Below are positions 61,287 to 64,000 of a stretch of 64,000 nt of DNA, in pieces; the first letter of the stretch is position 1, and each line of letters opens with the position of its first letter. Origin of the DNA: Streptomyces ambofaciens ATCC 23877 (GTDB lineage: Bacteria > Actinomycetota > Actinomycetes > Streptomycetales > Streptomycetaceae); assembly GCF_001267885.1 (NCBI RefSeq), contig NZ_CP012382.1, positions 1,116,001 to 1,180,000 on the forward strand, read 5' to 3'. Made by a program: the position numbers and the translations under genes. A model generated the notes under the pieces. It made no database searches, was not told where the DNA came from, and worked only from the letters and a program-made list of their open reading frames with translations.

Positions 61287-62495
61287 GTGCCGCAAATAAA
61301 CAAACCCCGATCGCACAACGCCGTGCCGGGCTCCCGCAACGACCTCACCCGCCTCCGCATCGCCCTGACCGCCTTCTTCGCCCTCGACGGCTTCGTCTTC
61401 GCCGGCTGGGTCGTACGGATTCCCACCATCAAGGAGCAGACCGGAGCCTCGGCCAGCGCCCTGGGGCTGGCGCTGCTCGGCGTCTCCGCGGGTGCCGTCG
61501 TCACCATGACCCTCACCGGGCGGCTGTGCCGCCGCTACGGCAGCCATCCCGTCACCGTCGTCTGCGCGGTCCTGCTCTGCCTCAGCGTCGCCCTGCCCCC
61601 GCTCACCCACTCCGCCCTCGCCCTCGGCGCCGTACTGCTGGTGTTCGGCAGCGCCTACGGCGGTATCAACGTCGCCTTCAACAGCGCCGCCGTCGACCTG
61701 GTGACGGTGCTGCGGCGCCCGATCATGCCGAGCTTCCACGCTGCCTTCAGCCTCGGCGGCATGGTCGGCGCGGGGCTCGGCGGGCTCGTCGCCGGGTCGC
61801 TGTCGCCGCTGCGGCACCTGCTCGGCCTCACCCTGATCGGCCTGGTCGTCACCCTGTTCGCGGGCCGCGCCCTACTGCGCTGCGAGCCCGCCGCGCCACC
61901 GGACCGCGGGGCCGAGGACGACGGCGCCCCGCGCCGGCTGGACGGCCGTACCCGCCGCCTCGTCATCACGTTCGGGCTGATCGCCCTGTGCACGGCGTAC
62001 GGCGAGGGCGCCATGGCCGACTGGGGGGCCCTGCACCTGGAGCAGGACCTCGACGCGTCGCCGGGCATGGCGGCGGCCGGCTACTCCTGCTTCGCGCTCG
62101 CCATGACCGTGGGCCGGCTGACCGGTACGACGCTGCTGGAGCGACTCGGCCGCACCACCACGGTCGTGGCGGGCGGTACGACCGCCGTGGCCGGGATGCT
62201 GCTCGGCTCGCTCGCCCCCTCCGTGTGGGCCGCGCTGTTCGGCTTCGCGGTCACCGGCCTCGGTCTCGCCAACATCTTCCCCGTCGCGGTGGAACGGGCG
62301 GGCGCGCTGGGCGGACCCAGCGGCGTCGCGACCGCGTCCACCCTGGGTTACGGCGGCATGCTGCTCGGGCCGCCCGCCATCGGTTTCATGGCCGACTGGT
62401 TCTCCCTGCCGGCCGCGCTCACCAGCGTGGCGGCGCTCGCGGCGGTGGCGGTGCTCGTGGCCGTCGCCACCCGGCACGCGGCGGTCCCGGACTGA
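61287..62495 (+). CDS. MFS transporter
   Basis: A 402-residue, 12-helix major facilitator. The first helix begins RLRIALTAFFALDGFVFAGW, with loop 2-3 showing LCRRYG and the midpoint linker EDDGAPRRLDGRTRR. Family members include sugar and drug exporters, and a general MFS permease is all that can be stated. GTG at 61287 has no ribosome site and is probably leaderless. It diverges from the ROK regulator but does not belong to the binding-protein operon; xylose or glucose export is speculative. Confidence 0.87.
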   Translation: MPQINKPRSHNAVPGSRNDLTRLRIALTAFFALDGFVFAGWVVRIPTIKEQTGASASALGLALLGVSAGAVVTMTLTGRLCRRYGSHPVTVVCAVLLCLSVALPPLTHSALALGAVLLVFGSAYGGINVAFNSAAVDLVTVLRRPIMPSFHAAFSLGGMVGAGLGGLVAGSLSPLRHLLGLTLIGLVVTLFAGRALLRCEPAAPPDRGAEDDGAPRRLDGRTRRLVITFGLIALCTAYGEGAMADWGALHLEQDLDASPGMAAAGYSCFALAMTVGRLTGTTLLERLGRTTTVVAGGTTAVAGMLLGSLAPSVWAALFGFAVTGLGLANIFPVAVERAGALGGPSGVATASTLGYGGMLLGPPAIGFMADWFSLPAALTSVAALAAVAVLVAVATRHAAVPD

Positions 62496-62580
62496 GCCGG
62501 GGAGTCCGTGCCCGGGCGTTCCCGCCCACCCGCTCCGTCCGTCTCCCTTCGAGGGCGCTCCATCCGGCACACTCGCTGCC

Positions 62581-63339
62581 ATGGAGACCACCGCGTTCGT
62601 CGAAGCCCTGCACCGTGAGGGCGACTTGCTGGCCACGGCCGCCGAGCTCGCCGGCACCGACGCCAAGGTGCCGACCTGCCCCGGCTGGCAGGTGCGGGAC
62701 CTGCTCCGGCACACGGGCATGGTGCACCGCTGGGCGGCGGCGTTCGTCGCCGAGGGCCACACCGGTCCCCGGCCGGACGGCGGCCTGCCCGACCTCGACG
62801 GCAGCGCCCTTGTCGCCTGGTTCCGGGAGGGGCACGGGCGGCTCGTCGACACCCTCGCCGGCGCGGCGCCCGACGTGCGCTGCTGGCACTTCCTGCCCGC
62901 ACCGTCACCGCTGGCGTTCTGGGCCCGGCGCCAGGCGCACGAGACGACCGTGCACCGCATCGACGCCGAATCGGCCAGGGGCGGCGAACCCACCCCCGTC
63001 GGCGTCGACCTGGCGGTGGACGGCATCGACGAGTTGCTGTGCGCCTTCCACGCCCGTCCGAAGAGCGCCGTGCGCACCGAGACACCCCGCACGCTGCGGG
63101 TGCGGGCGACGGACTCGCCCGGCGCCGTGTGGACCGTCCGGCTGTCGACGCAGGCACCGGTGACGGAGCGCGGGGACGCCGGGGACGCCGGGGACGCCGG
63201 GGACGCCGACTGCGAACTGGCCGGGCCCGCCGCACGGCTCTACCCCGCCCTCTGGAACCGCTCCCCGTTCCCGGAGGTGACCGGCGACGCCTCCCTCGCC
63301 GCGTTGTGGCGCGAGAAGTCGTGTGTCACCTGGAATTGA
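62581..63339 (+). CDS. maleylpyruvate isomerase family (mycothiol-dependent, DinB-like) protein
   Basis: A 252-residue protein. The N-terminal helical bundle (about 1-140) has CPGWQVRDLLRHTGMVHRWA and the ExxxH pair at Glu121 and His125 (AHETTVHRIDAE), which with an N-terminal His matches the zinc triad of mycothiol-dependent maleylpyruvate isomerase. The C-terminal beta-rich domain contains four GDA-type repeats at about residues 198-209. The family has many members with unknown thiol-transferase roles. It is about 52 kb from the gentisate operon, which lacks its own isomerase, so a link is possible but unproven. Confidence 0.82.
   Translation: METTAFVEALHREGDLLATAAELAGTDAKVPTCPGWQVRDLLRHTGMVHRWAAAFVAEGHTGPRPDGGLPDLDGSALVAWFREGHGRLVDTLAGAAPDVRCWHFLPAPSPLAFWARRQAHETTVHRIDAESARGGEPTPVGVDLAVDGIDELLCAFHARPKSAVRTETPRTLRVRATDSPGAVWTVRLSTQAPVTERGDAGDAGDAGDADCELAGPAARLYPALWNRSPFPEVTGDASLAALWREKSCVTWN
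63172..63207 (+). repeat. 9-base tandem repeat inside the isomerase-family gene
   Basis: Four contiguous copies of GGGGACGCC encode a Gly-Asp-Ala run in a surface-like part of the C-terminal domain. The reading frame is preserved. Confidence 0.85.
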
Positions 63340-63380
63340 GCCCGGCCGGTGAAGACGCGCGCACCGGGGAGACTGTCCGT

Positions 63381-63665
63381 ATGGACATCCCCGGGGGACG
63401 ACGTACGCAGGGCGAACGGGACGCGATCACGATCGAGATCGGATACGCGCTGTGCAGCGCGGTCTTCGCGGCGGCCGTGCTGTTCGGGGCCGTGGCGGGA
63501 CCGGCGTACCTCTTCGGTCCGCCCCCGGGTGTCCGGAGCCTGCTCATCGGCTCGGGCACCGTGCTGGCCGTCGTGGTGTTCCTCGCCCGCGTGGTGAGCG
63601 TGCTGGTGCGGTTCGACCGAGGGGATCAGCCCAGCCAGCCCGGCCGCACCAACCCCGACTCGTAG
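63381..63665 (+). CDS. small two-helix membrane protein
   Basis: A 94-residue protein with two membrane helices (about 22-44 and 55-75) and a charged C-terminus (FDRGDQPSQPG). I do not recognise a family. ATG at 63381 is 42 bases after the isomerase-family stop. Its last 40 bases overlap the response-regulator gene on the other strand, tail to tail. No function is proposed. Confidence 0.65.
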   Translation: MDIPGGRRTQGERDAITIEIGYALCSAVFAAAVLFGAVAGPAYLFGPPPGVRSLLIGSGTVLAVVVFLARVVSVLVRFDRGDQPSQPGRTNPDS

Positions 63666-64000
63666 GCCAGGACGACCAGTTGGGCCCGGTCCCGGGCGCC
63701 CAGTTTGACCATCGTGCGGCTGACGTGGGTCTTGGCGGTGAGCGGGCTGACGACCAGGCGCCGGGCGATCTCCTCGTTCGACAGGCCGATGCCGACCAGG
63801 GCCATCACCTCCCGCTCCCGCTCGGTCAGCCGGGCCAGCTCGCCGGCTGCCGCGGGTTCCTTGGAACGGGCCGCGAACTCGGCGATCAGGCGGCGCGTCA
63901 CACTCGGCGAGAGCAGCGCGTCTCCGGCGACCACCGCCCGTACGGCACGCAGCAGTTCCTCCGGCTCGGTGTCCTTGACCAGGAAGCCGGAGGCGCCGGA
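63626..64000 (-). CDS. NarL/LuxR-type response regulator, C-terminal part
   Basis: The visible 124 residues start in the receiver domain (SGASGFLVKDTEPEELL, the beta5-alpha5 Lys region) and include the complete LuxR-type HTH (LTEREREVMALVGIGLSNEEIA, with KTHVSRTMVKLGARDRAQLV). The N-terminal receiver with the phosphorylated Asp lies beyond the window end. A histidine kinase gene is probably adjacent upstream. The gene overlaps the small membrane gene by 40 bases at their 3' ends. Confidence 0.9.
   Translation of the reverse strand, partial: SGASGFLVKDTEPEELLRAVRAVVAGDALLSPSVTRRLIAEFAARSKEPAAAGELARLTEREREVMALVGIGLSNEEIARRLVVSPLTAKTHVSRTMVKLGARDRAQLVVLAYESGLVRPGWLG

Noticed and set aside
62581..63339. 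Calling this gene the gentisate pathway isomerase outright
   Set aside because: The family is large, most members have no catabolic role, and it lies about 52 kb from the gentisate operon.

Overview
The window is high-GC actinobacterial chromosome, almost certainly Streptomyces. Supporting signs are the very strong G/C third-position bias, many GTG starts, 1-4 base stop/start overlaps inside operons, and recurrent families of that genus (PucR-type GAF regulators, ROK regulators, TerD proteins, RsbW-like ATPases, GTG-started SDRs, prokaryotic phospholipase A2). About 60 protein genes are supported, two of them cut by the window edges. I saw no rRNA, tRNA, CRISPR array, insertion sequence or prophage. 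The content looks like chromosome-arm metabolism.

Bases 1-15815 are an aromatic-catabolism region. A tightly packed operon (1-7391) encodes an FAD hydroxylase (5' end missing), an ACMSD-like amidohydrolase, an extradiol VOC dioxygenase, an FAH-family hydrolase, two SDRs (the second with a destroyed active site) and both subunits of a 3-oxoacid CoA-transferase. A second operon (7559-10745) has a 3-hydroxybenzoate/salicylate-type hydroxylase, gentisate 1,2-dioxygenase and a second FAH hydrolase. It sits behind a clear promoter whose -10 overlaps a 12-bp inverted repeat. A MarR regulator, an MHS-type transporter, a GAF/PucR regulator and 3-hydroxybutyrate dehydrogenase complete the region. Together they suggest uptake, ring hydroxylation, ring cleavage, hydrolysis and entry of keto acids into central metabolism.

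Bases 15870-38094 hold mixed single genes: Nudix, apolipoprotein N-acyltransferase, PH-like membrane protein, Asp/Glu racemase, HpnB-like glycosyltransferase, TerD protein, proline-rich protein, MOSC protein, a beta-helix/AAA+ fusion, a lipase-like protein whose catalytic parts flank about ten membrane helices, DeoR regulator, SRPBCC, Cds1-like PLP enzyme, RsbW-like ATPase, SHOCT protein, VOC protein, AlkB-ROK pair and an RlmG/RsmC-like methyltransferase.

Bases 38084-49191 contain an amino-sugar type module (aldolase, SIS protein, divergent DeoR regulator), a copper module (His-rich secreted protein, divergent CopZ and CopA, two CsoR-type operators each inside a promoter spacer), a PAP2 phosphatase, a secreted phospholipase A2 and a three-gene sugar module (Gfo/Idh oxidoreductase, PmoA, cupin) behind a LacI-type palindrome. 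Bases 49397-52735 hold Dps, an ABC-2-like membrane protein and a cysteine-desulfurase-like enzyme.

Bases 52790-61158 form a coherent glycan-uptake locus: GH31 alpha-xylosidase, lipoprotein binding protein, two permeases, GH1 beta-glucosidase and a ROK regulator, fitting xyloglucan-oligosaccharide or isoprimeverose use. The window ends with an MFS transporter, a maleylpyruvate-isomerase-family protein, a small membrane protein and the C-terminal part of a LuxR-type response regulator.
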